The notes beneath the pieces are model-generated. The model was not told where the DNA came from. It made no database searches and saw only the letters and a list, made by a program, of their open reading frames with translations. 46,439 nt of DNA from Pseudonocardia sp. (GTDB lineage Bacteria; Actinomycetota; Actinomycetes; Mycobacteriales; Pseudonocardiaceae). Below, in pieces: positions 24,101 through 31,497 of the stretch (position 1 is its first letter; every line of letters begins with the position of its first letter). Location: positions 1 to 46,439 of the forward strand of contig JAJCYC010000006.1 in assembly GCA_029263115.1 (NCBI GenBank), written 5' to 3'. A program made the translations under genes and the position numbers.

Positions 24101-24192
24101 CCCACGTGCCGGCACTGGCCGAGCGGGTGCCGGTGCGGTTCGTGGTCAGCCGCGACCAGCGCACCTCATCGATCGTGCGGGAGGGCGGGTGA
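21154..24192 (+). CDS. sbcC: SbcC/Rad50-type SMC ATPase
   Basis: 1012 residues. Seen: Walker A GPTGSGKS (residues 32-39), the Q-loop/FCQCVVLPQGDFAAFL region, long Ala/Glu/Arg-rich coiled coils (about 180-460 and 490-850), a zinc hook CPVC (Cys472, Cys475), ABC signature LSGGE (913-917), and Walker B IFLDEGFGTLD (Asp950-Glu951). It partners SbcD in an ATP-controlled DNA-end nuclease. The gene begins immediately after the sbcD stop and its TGA overlaps the GTG of the NurA-like gene. The coiled coil is so Ala-rich that its antisense frames stay open over 3 kb. Confidence 0.95.
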   Translation: MRPIQLDLHGFAAFREPTRVDFAGAEYFALVGPTGSGKSTVIDAMTFALYGSVPRWDDRKIVHLALAPTATRGTVRLVFEVGATRYVVARELRRGANDKVTVRNARLERLLDPADPEGETEPVATESGVSRHVEELLGLPFDQFCQCVVLPQGDFAAFLHAKPADRQETLTRILGLGIYRSIQQRAGTEAATARQRAEVITGELGRYTDADQAALDAAWRRADALSALAERVAVAVPALADAERSALEATRAAERVRTEIGVLAGLRPPVGLAALAADARLVGERVGAARAVVTAAEAADTGARAALAAAPDPGPLRQLRRDHAELTGLRAEGPGLGAALARARDAVVAAHTRTAAAAAALDGARAAEAAAATARDTVHAEAARLADELARLAVIRMPTEVTGLTGELSAAAERSAGARAAAAAAEDTVDQARVDQAGAARALTAARAELDQLVRLDQAAALRAELVAGHDCPVCEQPVRVVPPIPTTSELPAARQVLATATVEHDRLAAAVDDATAALAGARVAAQRADVAHTELVARVQRLAADLRAARDPLVALGAPASGTDLMESWTELVGWTGSAAAERSRQLAGLDRDGADAAHTSAVRAVREAAGAVERCRGAETGAVRAEHDARRAAERAETRSVELVAALAGAPTDAEAADRLDELAELRVRATAADTALRDARARLTEAASGAERVGAALRTGWRELDAARDPLVGLGAPALDDQAIAGRRAEAAGAAAALVDGWRALTDWAARVAGERRAGLPAAEAAVRAAAAAVSAAEQSLIGDLRAHELRLGDGRPLAAEAPVLVAAAYARARAGAERLAERWDEARRLAEQHDDAQQAHQVATTLARLLRSNEFPRWLVASALDTLVADASSRLAELSGGQFELTHEAGEFLVVDHADADTRRPVKTLSGGETFQASLALALALSEQLSTLAAAGAARLDSIFLDEGFGTLDEANLEIVAATLENLAAVGDRMVGVVTHVPALAERVPVRFVVSRDQRTSSIVREGG

Positions 24193-25190
24193 CCAGCACG
24201 TCGGCCGCGCAGGCGTCCGGGACGGCCTGGCGGATCGAGAGCTGGGACCCCGGGTACGGGGCGAGCACCGAGGAGCAGCCCGGTCAGTCCCTGATCGAAC
24301 CGGTACTGGACGTGGAGCTTCCCCCGCACGCGTGGCGGCCGGTGGATTCCGGCTCGGCGGCCTGGCCGGGCGCGCTGTTCGTGGACGGGGTGCGTCGGAT
24401 CGACGCGATGGGCTGGGGCGGCGCGTCGGAGAGTGCGGCGGACGGCACGCCTTCGCTGGGGTTGTTCGCCTCGTACGCCGCCGGAGTTGTGCGGTGCCGA
24501 CCGGGGCACGCCGGGCTGATCGACGCGCAGGTGCACCGGGGGCTGTTCAGCGGGGCGGCCCCGGTACTCGACGTGCACACCTCCGCCGGGCGATACGCCG
24601 GGATCGGGGTCGCGCTACGGGGGGAGTCACCGCCACCGATGCAGCAGCTCGGTGAGCGGGTCCAGGAGCGGATGCGAGCCCTCGAGCTGGAGGTGTCCCA
24701 GCGGGCCCGGACCACCTGCGCGGACTCCGACGTGCTGGTGGTGGACGGGCCGCTGCACAACCAGGTCCGGTTGCCGCGCACCCTCGGCTACGCCAAGACC
24801 CACGCCACCCACTACCTGCCGGCCGAGCTGAACCGCCTGGTGGGTCGGCTCGCCGCCGGGCAGCGGACGCCGGTGTTCGGCCTGCGCGACCGCTTCTCCT
24901 GGTACCTGAAGCTGCCCGGCGGTTCCGGGGCGCCGTGGGCGGGGGTGGTCCGGGTCGAGTGCTGGGCGGACCAGCCGGCGGGAGAGCCCACCGCCAGCTC
25001 GATCGACACGGCGATCGAGCTGGCCTCGGCCAGCCAGCCCACGCTCTGCCGCTACGCCTCGTGCGAGTACAAGGACACCCGGGCCCCGCAGAACCTCTAC
25101 CCGATCGCCGGACTGGAACGGGAGCTGCGCCGCCGCCTCGGCGACCAGCGGCTGCTGCACCGGGCGATCCGCCGCGCCGCCAGAGGGTGA
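24189..25190 (+). CDS. NurA-like nuclease
   Basis: 333 residues, GTG start overlapping the sbcC stop (GTGA). The spacing of acidic motifs fits the RNase H-like NurA fold: FVDGVRRID (Asp66), LVVDGPL (Asp186), GYAKTH (Lys203), VRVECW (Glu258), and the late NLYPIAGLEREL. NurA is a 5'-3' nuclease that works with the HerA motor in archaea and some bacteria; the HerA-like gene 5.6 kb upstream and the coupled Mre11-Rad50 pair support the same role here. Assignment is by motif order and context, not overall similarity. Confidence 0.75.
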   Translation: MTSTSAAQASGTAWRIESWDPGYGASTEEQPGQSLIEPVLDVELPPHAWRPVDSGSAAWPGALFVDGVRRIDAMGWGGASESAADGTPSLGLFASYAAGVVRCRPGHAGLIDAQVHRGLFSGAAPVLDVHTSAGRYAGIGVALRGESPPPMQQLGERVQERMRALELEVSQRARTTCADSDVLVVDGPLHNQVRLPRTLGYAKTHATHYLPAELNRLVGRLAAGQRTPVFGLRDRFSWYLKLPGGSGAPWAGVVRVECWADQPAGEPTASSIDTAIELASASQPTLCRYASCEYKDTRAPQNLYPIAGLERELRRRLGDQRLLHRAIRRAARG

Positions 25191-25246
25191 GCACGACCAC
25201 CCGACGGCGGCGGCACTGCTCTGGACCTCAACAGTATGGTGGTCGG

Positions 25247-26158
25247 GTGACTGACATTTCCTTCAGCGACCGGGTGGCCATCGTGACCGGCGCGGGTGGC
25301 GGTCTGGGCCGCACCTACGCGCTCGACCTCGCCGCCCGGGGCGCGTCGGTGGTGGTCAACGACCTGGGCGGGGCCAAGGACGGTAGCGGCGGCGACGCCT
25401 CCGCCGCGCAGAAGGTCGTCGAGGAGATCGAGGCCAAGGGCGGCCGCGCCATCGCCTCGCACGACTCGGTGGGCACCCCGGAGGGCGGCCAGGCGATCGT
25501 CGACGCCGCGATGAACGCCTTCGGCAAGGTCGACATTGTGATCAACAATGCCGGTATCCTGCGCGACCGCACGTTCGCCAAGCTGAGCGTGGACGACCTG
25601 GAGGCGGTGCTGACCGTGCACCTCAAGGGTGCGTTCTACGTCAGCCAGCCGGCGTTCCGGGTGATGAAGGAGAACGGTTACGGCCGGTTCGTCTTCACCT
25701 CGTCCAACGCCGGGGTCTTCGGCAACTTCGGCCAGTCCAACTACGGCGCGGCGAAGTCCGGCCTGGTCGGGCTGTCCAACGTGCTGGCCATCGAGGGCGC
25801 CAAGGCCAACATCAAGAGCAACGTGATCTGCCCGATGGCCGCCACCCGGATGACCGAGGACCTGCTCGGTCCGCTGGCCGACAGCCTGCAGCCGGAGTGC
25901 GTCGCCCCGATGGTCGTCTATCTGGTCAGCGAAGCCTGCGAGTACACCCACGAGGTGTTCTCCGCCGGCGGCAACCGGTTCGCCCGGGTGTTCACCGGCC
26001 TGGTGCCCGGCTGGTACGCGGGCAAGGACGCGGGGGTGTCCGCCGAGGACATCGCCGCCAACATCGACCGGATCCGCGACGAGCAGGGCTACATCGTGCC
26101 GATGTCGGTCTCCGACGAGATCGGTGTCCTGAGCGAGGTGCTCAAGAGCGACCGCTGA
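25247..26158 (+). CDS. SDR dehydrogenase, MFE-2/(3R)-hydroxyacyl-CoA dehydrogenase-like
   Basis: 303 residues from the GTG at 25247. Seen: TGAGGGLG nucleotide site, VVVNDLGG with Asp after beta-2 (NAD preference), NNAGILRD, FTSSNAG with the catalytic Ser, YGAAK (Tyr-Lys), and a long C-terminal part with GGNRFARVFTGLVPGWY, which is typical of the dehydrogenase unit of peroxisomal-type multifunctional enzymes acting on (3R)-hydroxyacyl-CoA in beta-oxidation. No ribosome site; CAGTATGGT just upstream could be a -10 element of a leaderless transcript. It stands 56 bp after the NurA-like gene. Confidence 0.85.
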   Translation: MTDISFSDRVAIVTGAGGGLGRTYALDLAARGASVVVNDLGGAKDGSGGDASAAQKVVEEIEAKGGRAIASHDSVGTPEGGQAIVDAAMNAFGKVDIVINNAGILRDRTFAKLSVDDLEAVLTVHLKGAFYVSQPAFRVMKENGYGRFVFTSSNAGVFGNFGQSNYGAAKSGLVGLSNVLAIEGAKANIKSNVICPMAATRMTEDLLGPLADSLQPECVAPMVVYLVSEACEYTHEVFSAGGNRFARVFTGLVPGWYAGKDAGVSAEDIAANIDRIRDEQGYIVPMSVSDEIGVLSEVLKSDR

Positions 26159-26207
26159 CCCGTGAGCGGGGCGTAGCGCTCCGGCACTGCTGCCCACTCA
26201 CCAGGGC

Positions 26208-26501
26208 TCAGCCGACCCCGAGCGCGGCGCCGATCTCCGGGTAGCCGGCGCCGGCCTGGCCGGCGTAGAAGATGTCGGCCTCCGCGCGGGCCCCGGCGCT
26301 GCGCCGGAGCTGGGTGAGCACGTAGAGCCGGGCCAGGTGCGCGGCGGGGCGTTGTTCCTCGGCGATGCGTGGGTCGACCGGCCCGTGGGGTGCCTGGTCG
26401 GCGGACAGCCCGGTCAACCGCCGGGCCCACCGCCAGGCCAGTTCCGCCACGTCCCGGTCGAGCTCGTCGAGTTCGGCTCCGGTGAACTCCCGCCGCTGCA
26501 T
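26208..26501 (-). CDS. Hypothetical protein, possibly a truncated HTH protein
   Basis: 97 residues from the ATG at 26501 (MQRREFTGAELDELDRD). Mostly helical: ELAWRWARRLTGL, then ARLYVLTQLRRSAG and YPEIGAALGVG at the end. The last motif looks like the first helix-turn of an HTH that is normally followed by a recognition helix (…GVSRQAA…), but a stop follows, so the C-terminus may be cut. Function unknown; it is oppositely oriented to the mce remnants. Confidence 0.5.
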   Translation of the reverse strand: MQRREFTGAELDELDRDVAELAWRWARRLTGLSADQAPHGPVDPRIAEEQRPAAHLARLYVLTQLRRSAGARAEADIFYAGQAGAGYPEIGAALGVG

Positions 26502-26615
26502 GGGTCCACTCTGGCGACAGCCGGCGAACCGGGCAAGGCCGATCGGCAACGGCGCGGATACGACTTCAGTACGGTCGTGCGCCGCATTCCCGCAGGTCGG
26601 CCGGCTTCGGCGGCT

Positions 26616-26814
26616 CCCAACACCAGGGAGATCGCACCGCTGGTCGCCGCCGTGGCGTTCGCCGCCCAGGCCGGCTGCCGGTACACCGCGCAGCTGGGTG
26701 CGATGCGGATCGCCGAGGAGGTGGACGCGCTGGAGTCGATGGCGATCCAGCCGCTGCCGTACCTGGTCACCACCCGGATGCTGGCCGCGTTCATCGCCAT
26801 CGTGCCGCCCTACA
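26616..26814 (+). pseudogene. YrbE/MlaE permease fragment (mce locus)
   Basis: REIAPLVAAVAFAAQAGCRY, then AMRIAEEVDALESMAIQPLP and YLVTTRMLAAFIAIVPPY match the conserved core of YrbE permeases of MCE lipid importers (EIGAMRISEEIDALE-M---P). Only about 65 residues remain of about 260. It is fused in frame to an Mce-protein segment. Confidence 0.78.
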
Positions 26815-26816
26815 CC

Positions 26817-27220
26817 GCGACCCTGCGGGAGGTCGATCCCACCGTGCGTGAGCTGCTCATCGACAGCCCGGAGTCGCTGGCGCTGATCCGGGACGTGGTG
26901 CGGGACAACGGCCCGTCGGTGGCCGCACTCCTCGGTGACCTGGGGACGACCACCGACGTGGTGGCCTTGCGGCTGCCCGCGCTCGGGGAGTTCCTGCCGG
27001 GACTCCTGCTGCTCGGACCGGCACGCCCCGGCGCGCGCCGACCATCGGTGGCAGCCCTGCGCCCTGGATCAACCGCCACTGCGAGCACACCGGACCCCGC
27101 TTGCAGCAACGCGGGTCGGCCAACGTGCCCCGGCCGCGCGGCGGCGACGGCGCCGTTCCACGGCCGGGGGCGGACCCGGAGCAGCGGGCCCGGGCGCCGA
27201 AGGATACTGGCGGGCGATGA
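26817..27220 (+). pseudogene. Mce-family substrate-binding protein remnant
   Basis: In frame after the YrbE scrap, VRELLIDSPESLALIRDVVR and LLGDLGTTTDVVALRLPAL resemble the late helical part of Mce proteins. A second frame then gives LQQRGSANVPRPRGG, the signature RGSxNVPRP tail of actinobacterial Mce proteins, ending in a TGA that overlaps the ATG at 27217. So the native gene boundary with the downstream Mas gene survives, while most of the Mce coding sequence is gone. Confidence 0.7.
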
Positions 27221-27597
27221 CGACCGACGACGAATCCGACCGCACCGCTCCCCGGACGCCGGACCCGCTGGCACCGGACCCGCCCGCGACGGGACCCGGG
27301 CGGCCCGACGTCGGCCGAGCCGACCGATGGCGGTGCTGACGGTTCAAGAACCAGTACGCCGGAGCCAGCCAGACCCTGCGCCAGCTGATCACCGATGCGA
27401 AGGCGAGCTCCCAGGGCACCGTGCTGGACGCAGCGGTGCGTTCCGCGAGCACCGACGAGGTGGTGGTGCTGCTGTTCGTCGACCAGACGATCACCAACGC
27501 GACCGTCCCGGCGCCGAGGCTGGACCGCAACCGGGTGGTGATGACCCTGACCCCGCACGACGGTCGCTGGCTGGTCGGCTCCCTGGAGCTGACGTGA
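27217..27597 (+). pseudogene. Mce-associated (Mas) membrane protein remnant with in-frame stop
   Basis: The ATG at 27217 (ATGA overlap with the Mce remnant) opens an acidic, Pro-rich cytoplasmic N-terminus, stopped by TGA at 27337. The same frame continues as FKNQYAGASQTLRQLI, VRSASTDEVVVLLFVDQTIT and RVVMTLTPHDGRWLVGSLEL, the conserved C-terminal domain of Mce-associated proteins. The transmembrane segment and about 80 residues are missing, consistent with an internal deletion. The final TGA overlaps a GTG of the next open frame. Confidence 0.72.
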
Positions 27598-27665
27598 GTA
27601 CGCTCCGCACCCGGGTGATGATCACCGGCGTGATCGGGGACGGTCGTACACAGACTGGAGTGGGC

Positions 27666-28421
27666 ATGACAGTTCCATCCGACGGCCCGACCCTGGTGCG
27701 GGGACTGCTGGATTCGACCCGGCTGGACCGCGAGCCCGCCGACGGTGGGGGTTACCTCGACCTGCTGTCCGCCGACCCGGGCCAGCCGCGCACCCTGGCC
27801 CAGGCGGCCATGCACAGCGGCCTGCTCGCGTCGGTCTACCAGCGCTGGTGGCGTCCGACGTTCACCGCCGGGCTCGGCCTGGGCTCGATGGACGGCGAGC
27901 GGACGAACGCCCTCGCCGCGCTGGAACTCGGTGGCGAGCAGCGGGTGCTCGACGTGGCCTGCGGCCCGGGGAACTTCACCCGGGTGTTCGCCGAGGCGCT
28001 GACCGGTGACGGGGTCGCGGTCGGGCTGGACGTCTCGGCGCCGATGCTGGCCCGCGCGGTGCGGGACAACGCGGTACCCCACGCCGGCTACCTGCGGGCG
28101 GACGCCCGCCGGCTGCCGTTCGCGGACGCCAGCTTCGACGCCGTGTGCTGTTACGCCGCGCTGTACCTGGTTCCCGAGCCGTTCACGGTGCTCAACGAGT
28201 TGCTCCGAGTGCTCGGTCCGGGCGGCCGGATCGCGGTGATGACCAGCTACCGGGCCGACCGCGAGCCGCTGCGCACCGCGCAGACCGCCGCGGGGTGGAC
28301 CGCCGGCCTGCGGATGTTCGACCGTGACGAGATCACCGGCGTGCTCCGCTCGGCCGGCCTGGTCGATGTCCGCCAGCGGGTCACCCGGCTGGCGCAGTCC
28401 GTCGCCGCCCGGCGCCCCTGA
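27666..28421 (+). CDS. Class I SAM-dependent methyltransferase
   Basis: 251 residues from the ATG at 27666 (GGAGTGGGC upstream); a coupled GTG at 27594 would add 24 residues. Seen: YQRWWRPTFTAGLGLGSMDG, motif I VLDVACGPGNFTRVF, the acidic end of beta-2 VGLDVSAPML, LPFADASFDAVCCYAALYLV, and LLRVLGPGGRIAV. This is the UbiE/Coq5-like methyltransferase fold, with the N-terminal lead common in mycobacterial-type enzymes. The substrate is unknown; it directly follows the mce remnants. Confidence 0.85.
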   Translation: MTVPSDGPTLVRGLLDSTRLDREPADGGGYLDLLSADPGQPRTLAQAAMHSGLLASVYQRWWRPTFTAGLGLGSMDGERTNALAALELGGEQRVLDVACGPGNFTRVFAEALTGDGVAVGLDVSAPMLARAVRDNAVPHAGYLRADARRLPFADASFDAVCCYAALYLVPEPFTVLNELLRVLGPGGRIAVMTSYRADREPLRTAQTAAGWTAGLRMFDRDEITGVLRSAGLVDVRQRVTRLAQSVAARRP

Positions 28422-28447
28422 CCCGCCAACTCGGATGCGTCCTGCAG

Positions 28448-28744
28448 GTGATCGCCGCCGCGGGGTTCCTGTTCTCCGGGGTGATGAAGTTCGTCGGGCC
28501 GGCCGAGATCGTCACGCTCTACGACCAGATCGGTATCGGGCAGTGTTTCCGCCACCTCACCGGGATCCTCGAGGTCGTCGGCGCGCTCGCGGTGCTGGTG
28601 GCCCCGGCTGGCCGCGCACGGCGCGGTGCTGCTCGCCGCGGTGATGGTCGGCTCGGCGGCAGCGCGGTGGCCGCGCTGGCCTTCCTGGCGGTCTCGCTGG
28701 TGATCGCCTGGGGCTGGCGGGACAAGGCGCTGGGCCTTACGTAG
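28448..28744 (+). pseudogene. DoxX-like membrane protein with two compensating frameshifts
   Basis: The first half FLFSGVMKFVGPAEIV and ILEVVGALAVLV and the end AVAALAFLAVSLVIAW are DoxX-like. Between them the listed frame gives Arg-rich GRARRGAARRGDG, whereas the next frame gives hydrophobic LAAHGAVLLAAVMVGSAA, which fits the missing third helix. Two indels (about 28607 and 28668) would restore a four-helix protein. It is a decayed gene or carries sequence errors. No clear start signal. Confidence 0.55.
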
Positions 28745-28788
28745 TCGTAGGGATGTGGCCGGGCGGGGCGACGGCGAGGCTGGTGACC

Positions 28789-30149
28789 ATGACGCAGACC
28801 TCTCCGTGCCCGCCCGGCGCCGCCGACCTGCTGGCCGCGACCCCGCCCGACCGCGACCGCTACGCCGACCTGCTGTGGCTGTTCTCGATCGGCGTGGTCG
28901 TGGTCGGGCACTGGGTGGTCGCGCTGCTGACCCTGCACGGGCCCGGCGAGGTCAGCAGCTCGCGGCCGACGCAGCTGTCCACCTGGCTCTGGCAGGTGAT
29001 GGCGTTGTTCTTCTTCGTCGGTGGTTTCGCGCACGCCCAGGCATTCCGTTCAACCCGCCCCGCCGGCCCCGCCGGCTTCCGTCCCCCGGGGCACCGGCCG
29101 GCGACGGGTGCGTTCGTCCGGGCCCGCGCCGCCCGGCTGCTGCCCCCGGCCGTGGCGATGGTGGCGATCTGGACCGGGCTCACCGGGCTGTTGGCGGCGG
29201 CCGGGCTGACCGACGGGGTGTTCGCGCTCGGCCTGCACACGATCACCGTGCCGCTGTGGTTCCTCGCGGTGTACCTGGTGATCGGGGCTGGCCGCGCCGA
29301 CCATGATGCGGCTGCACCGGCGGTTCGGGCTGTGGCCGGTGGTGGGCGCGCTCGCCGCCGCGACCGCCTTGGTCGACGTCGCGGCGCTGGGGGTCGGGTC
29401 GCGCCCGCTGGGGTACGCGAACCTGCTGTTCGTCTGGCTGGCGGTGCACCAGCTGGGATACGGCTACGCGACGGCACGCTGCTTGCCGGGGGCCGCCGGT
29501 TGGCCGCCGGCCTGGCCGGGGCCGGCCTGGGTACGAACGTGTTGCTGGTGTTCGGCCTGCCCCTGGTCCTCGGTGGGCGGGTCTGCCCGGTGCTGATGGT
29601 CGGGCAGCCCGGCAACGAGATCTCGAACACCTCGCCGCCCACCCTGGCGCTGCTCGCGCAGGGGCTGTTCCTGGTCGGGCTGGCGCTGCTGCGCCCGGCC
29701 GGCACGGCGTGGGCGGCCGGTCGCCGGACCTGGCTGGTGGTGGTCGGTGGCAACTCGGTGGTCATGACGATGTTCTGCTGGCACCTCACCGCCTGCTACC
29801 TGGTGCAGGTCGCGCTGCTGGCCGCCGGGGTCCGGCTGCCGGCCGCCGACACGCCGTGGTGGTTGGTGGTGCTGCCGGTGTGGCTGGCCGGCTGTGCCGG
29901 GGTGTGCGCCGTCCTGGTGCGGGCGCTGCGCCGCTTCGAGGCGTCCCGCGCGAGCGGCAATGGGTCCGCGGCGGTGGCGTCGGCCGGTGTGGTGTGCGCC
30001 GTGGTCGGGTTGTTCGGGGTCTCCCGGGTGGGGCTGGACGGTCTGGTAGCGGGCCGGCCAGCGGCCGCCGCGCTCGCCCTGGTCCTGCTGGGGTGGGCTA
30101 CCCGCTGCTCCACGGCCCAGCCTCCCGGCGCGCCCGGGTCACGGCTTGA
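28789..30149 (+). pseudogene. Acyltransferase-3 family membrane protein with three frameshifts
   Basis: The ATG at 28789 begins MTQTSPCPPG. Membrane helices include WLFSIGVVVVGHWVVALL and VMALFFFVGGFAHAQAF, then ARLLPPAVAMVAIWTGL, as in OafA/acyltransferase-3 proteins. At about 29287 the reading must move to the frame FGLWPVVGALAAATALVDVA with YANLLFVWLAVHQLGYGYA, and return at about 29470 to LLAGGRRLAAGLAG; a third shift at about 30095 gives VGYPLLHGPASRRARVTA and a stop at 30149. Each shift is one base. The unshifted frame reads on to 30324. It is either inactive or affected by homopolymer errors. Confidence 0.65.
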
Positions 30150-30153
30150 TGGC

Positions 30154-30440
30154 TCACGGCGCGAGTGCGGGCACCAGCAGTTCGGCCAGGAACCACCTCC
30201 ACCGGCCCCGGCGGTTCGATCAGGATCAGTGAGCCGACGATCCGGACCAGCCACTGGGCCAGGATCGCCGGATCCCGGTTGGCCAGCACCTGGACCACGG
30301 TGTCCGGCCCCACCGGCGCGGTGATCCGTGCCGGCAGCGTGCTGAGCGACCGGTGGGTGTCCCGGACCGCCAGCAGCACGGCCTGCTGTTCGATGGCCGG
30401 CGGCACCGAGCAGTACTGTTGCACTGTCGTTGGGTCGTTC
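30154..30440 (-). pseudogene. TetR-family regulator C-terminal remnant
   Basis: On the minus strand, AVLLAVRDTHRSLSTLPARI, VVQVLANRDPAILAQWLVRI and VGSLILIEPPGPVE, followed one base out of frame by FLAELLVPALAP and a stop, resemble the ligand-domain end of TetR regulators. The N-terminal HTH is absent: similarity stops near 30440, where the promoter of the plus-strand SDR begins. The sequence between here and 30520 shows no other gene. Confidence 0.5.
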
Positions 30441-30520
30441 GTGCGCCGCCGCCGGCCGGAACCCGATCTCCGGGGCCCGGGCCTCGGGGGCAGGCGTGCC
30501 GGAGCGCAAGGAACTGGGAC

Positions 30521-31354
30521 ATGCGGAACTTCGACGGTCGAGTCGCGGTGATCACCGGGGCCGGTTCGGGCATCGGTCGCGCACTCGCTCTGGAACTCGC
30601 CGGACGGGGTGCCCGGCTGGCGGTGTCCGACGTCAACCCGGTCGCGGTCGCGGACACGGCGGCCAGCTGCGAGAAGCTCGGCGTCCAGGCCAAGGGCTAC
30701 GCGCTCGACGTGGCCGACCGGGCCGCGGTGACCGCGCACGCCGAGGAGGTGCTCGCCGACTTCGGCGGGGCGAACCTGGTGGTCAACAACGCCGGGGTGG
30801 CGCTGATGGCAGGAGTGCAGGAGATGAGCTACGACGACCTCGACTGGATCGTCGGGGTCAACTTCTGGGGCGTGGTGCACGGGACCAAGGCCTTCCTGCC
30901 GCACCTGATCGCCTCCGGCGACGGGCACCTGGTCAACGTCTCCAGCGTGTTCGGCCTGGTCGGCGTGCCCACCCAGAGCGCCTACAACGCGACCAAGTTC
31001 GCGGTGCGCGGATTCACCGAGTCGCTGCGCCAGGAGATGCGGATCGAGGGACGCCCGGTCGGGGTGAGCTGTGTGCACCCGGGCGGGATCCGCACCAACA
31101 TCGCCCGCGACGCGCGCGGCGGCGAGAACCGCACCCCGGATCGCAAGGCCGCCGACTTCGCCAAGATCGCCCGGACCACGCCGGAATCGGCCGCGAAGAC
31201 CATCGTGCGCGGGGTCCAACGCAACAGCGCCCGGATCCTGATCGGCCCGGACGCCTACCTCATCGACGCCGCGCCGCGGGTGTTCGGCTCGGGCTACCAG
31301 TCGCTGAACGTGGCCGGGGTGAAGCTCGCCAAGCGCTTCGGAGTGGATCTCTGA
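30521..31354 (+). CDS. SDR family oxidoreductase
   Basis: 277 residues from the ATG at 30521 (RNFDGRVAVITGAGSGIG). Classical SDR: TGAGSGIG cofactor loop, VSDVN (Asp, NAD preference likely), NNAGVALMAG, VSSVFGLVGVP with catalytic Ser, YNATK, and HPGGIRTNIARDARGG. Mycobacterial relatives of this length are annotated as fatty-acid or xenobiotic dehydrogenases; the substrate is not known. The preceding TetR scrap may once have been its divergent regulator. A hairpin follows the stop. Confidence 0.88.
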   Translation: MRNFDGRVAVITGAGSGIGRALALELAGRGARLAVSDVNPVAVADTAASCEKLGVQAKGYALDVADRAAVTAHAEEVLADFGGANLVVNNAGVALMAGVQEMSYDDLDWIVGVNFWGVVHGTKAFLPHLIASGDGHLVNVSSVFGLVGVPTQSAYNATKFAVRGFTESLRQEMRIEGRPVGVSCVHPGGIRTNIARDARGGENRTPDRKAADFAKIARTTPESAAKTIVRGVQRNSARILIGPDAYLIDAAPRVFGSGYQSLNVAGVKLAKRFGVDL

Positions 31355-31377
31355 CCGGCACCGGTCACGGCCGGTCA
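31352..31377 (+). terminator. Possible terminator hairpin after the SDR gene
   Basis: TGACCGGC and GCCGGTCA form a perfect 8-bp stem around a 10-base loop, beginning at the SDR stop codon. Modest stem and no U-tract. Confidence 0.4.
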
Positions 31378-31497
31378 CCTCGGTCCGTAGGCGGGGCTGT
31401 AACGATTCGCTCCGTAGTCCGTTCATACCACCATGTTCATTCGATCGCTGCACGTGATGAGCGCCGCCGGACAGACCCGGCCTGGTATCAAGTCACC

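Noticed and set aside
21007-24105. A 1032-codon open frame on the minus strand opposite sbcC (and similar long antisense frames).
   Set aside because: It is exactly antisense to a strongly supported SbcC gene, is made of Gly/Arg/Pro/Gln-rich sequence with no domain motif, and results from the very high GC and Ala-rich coiled coil.
27594-27665. GTG at 27594 as the methyltransferase start.
   Set aside because: It is coupled to the Mas remnant stop, but the added 24 residues show no family similarity, and the ATG at 27666 has a better ribosome site; it is kept as an alternative.
30098-31453. A 451-codon minus-strand frame across the SDR gene.
   Set aside because: It lies opposite a well-supported SDR with full active-site motifs. 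Only its last part, beyond the SDR start, resembles TetR and is listed as a remnant.
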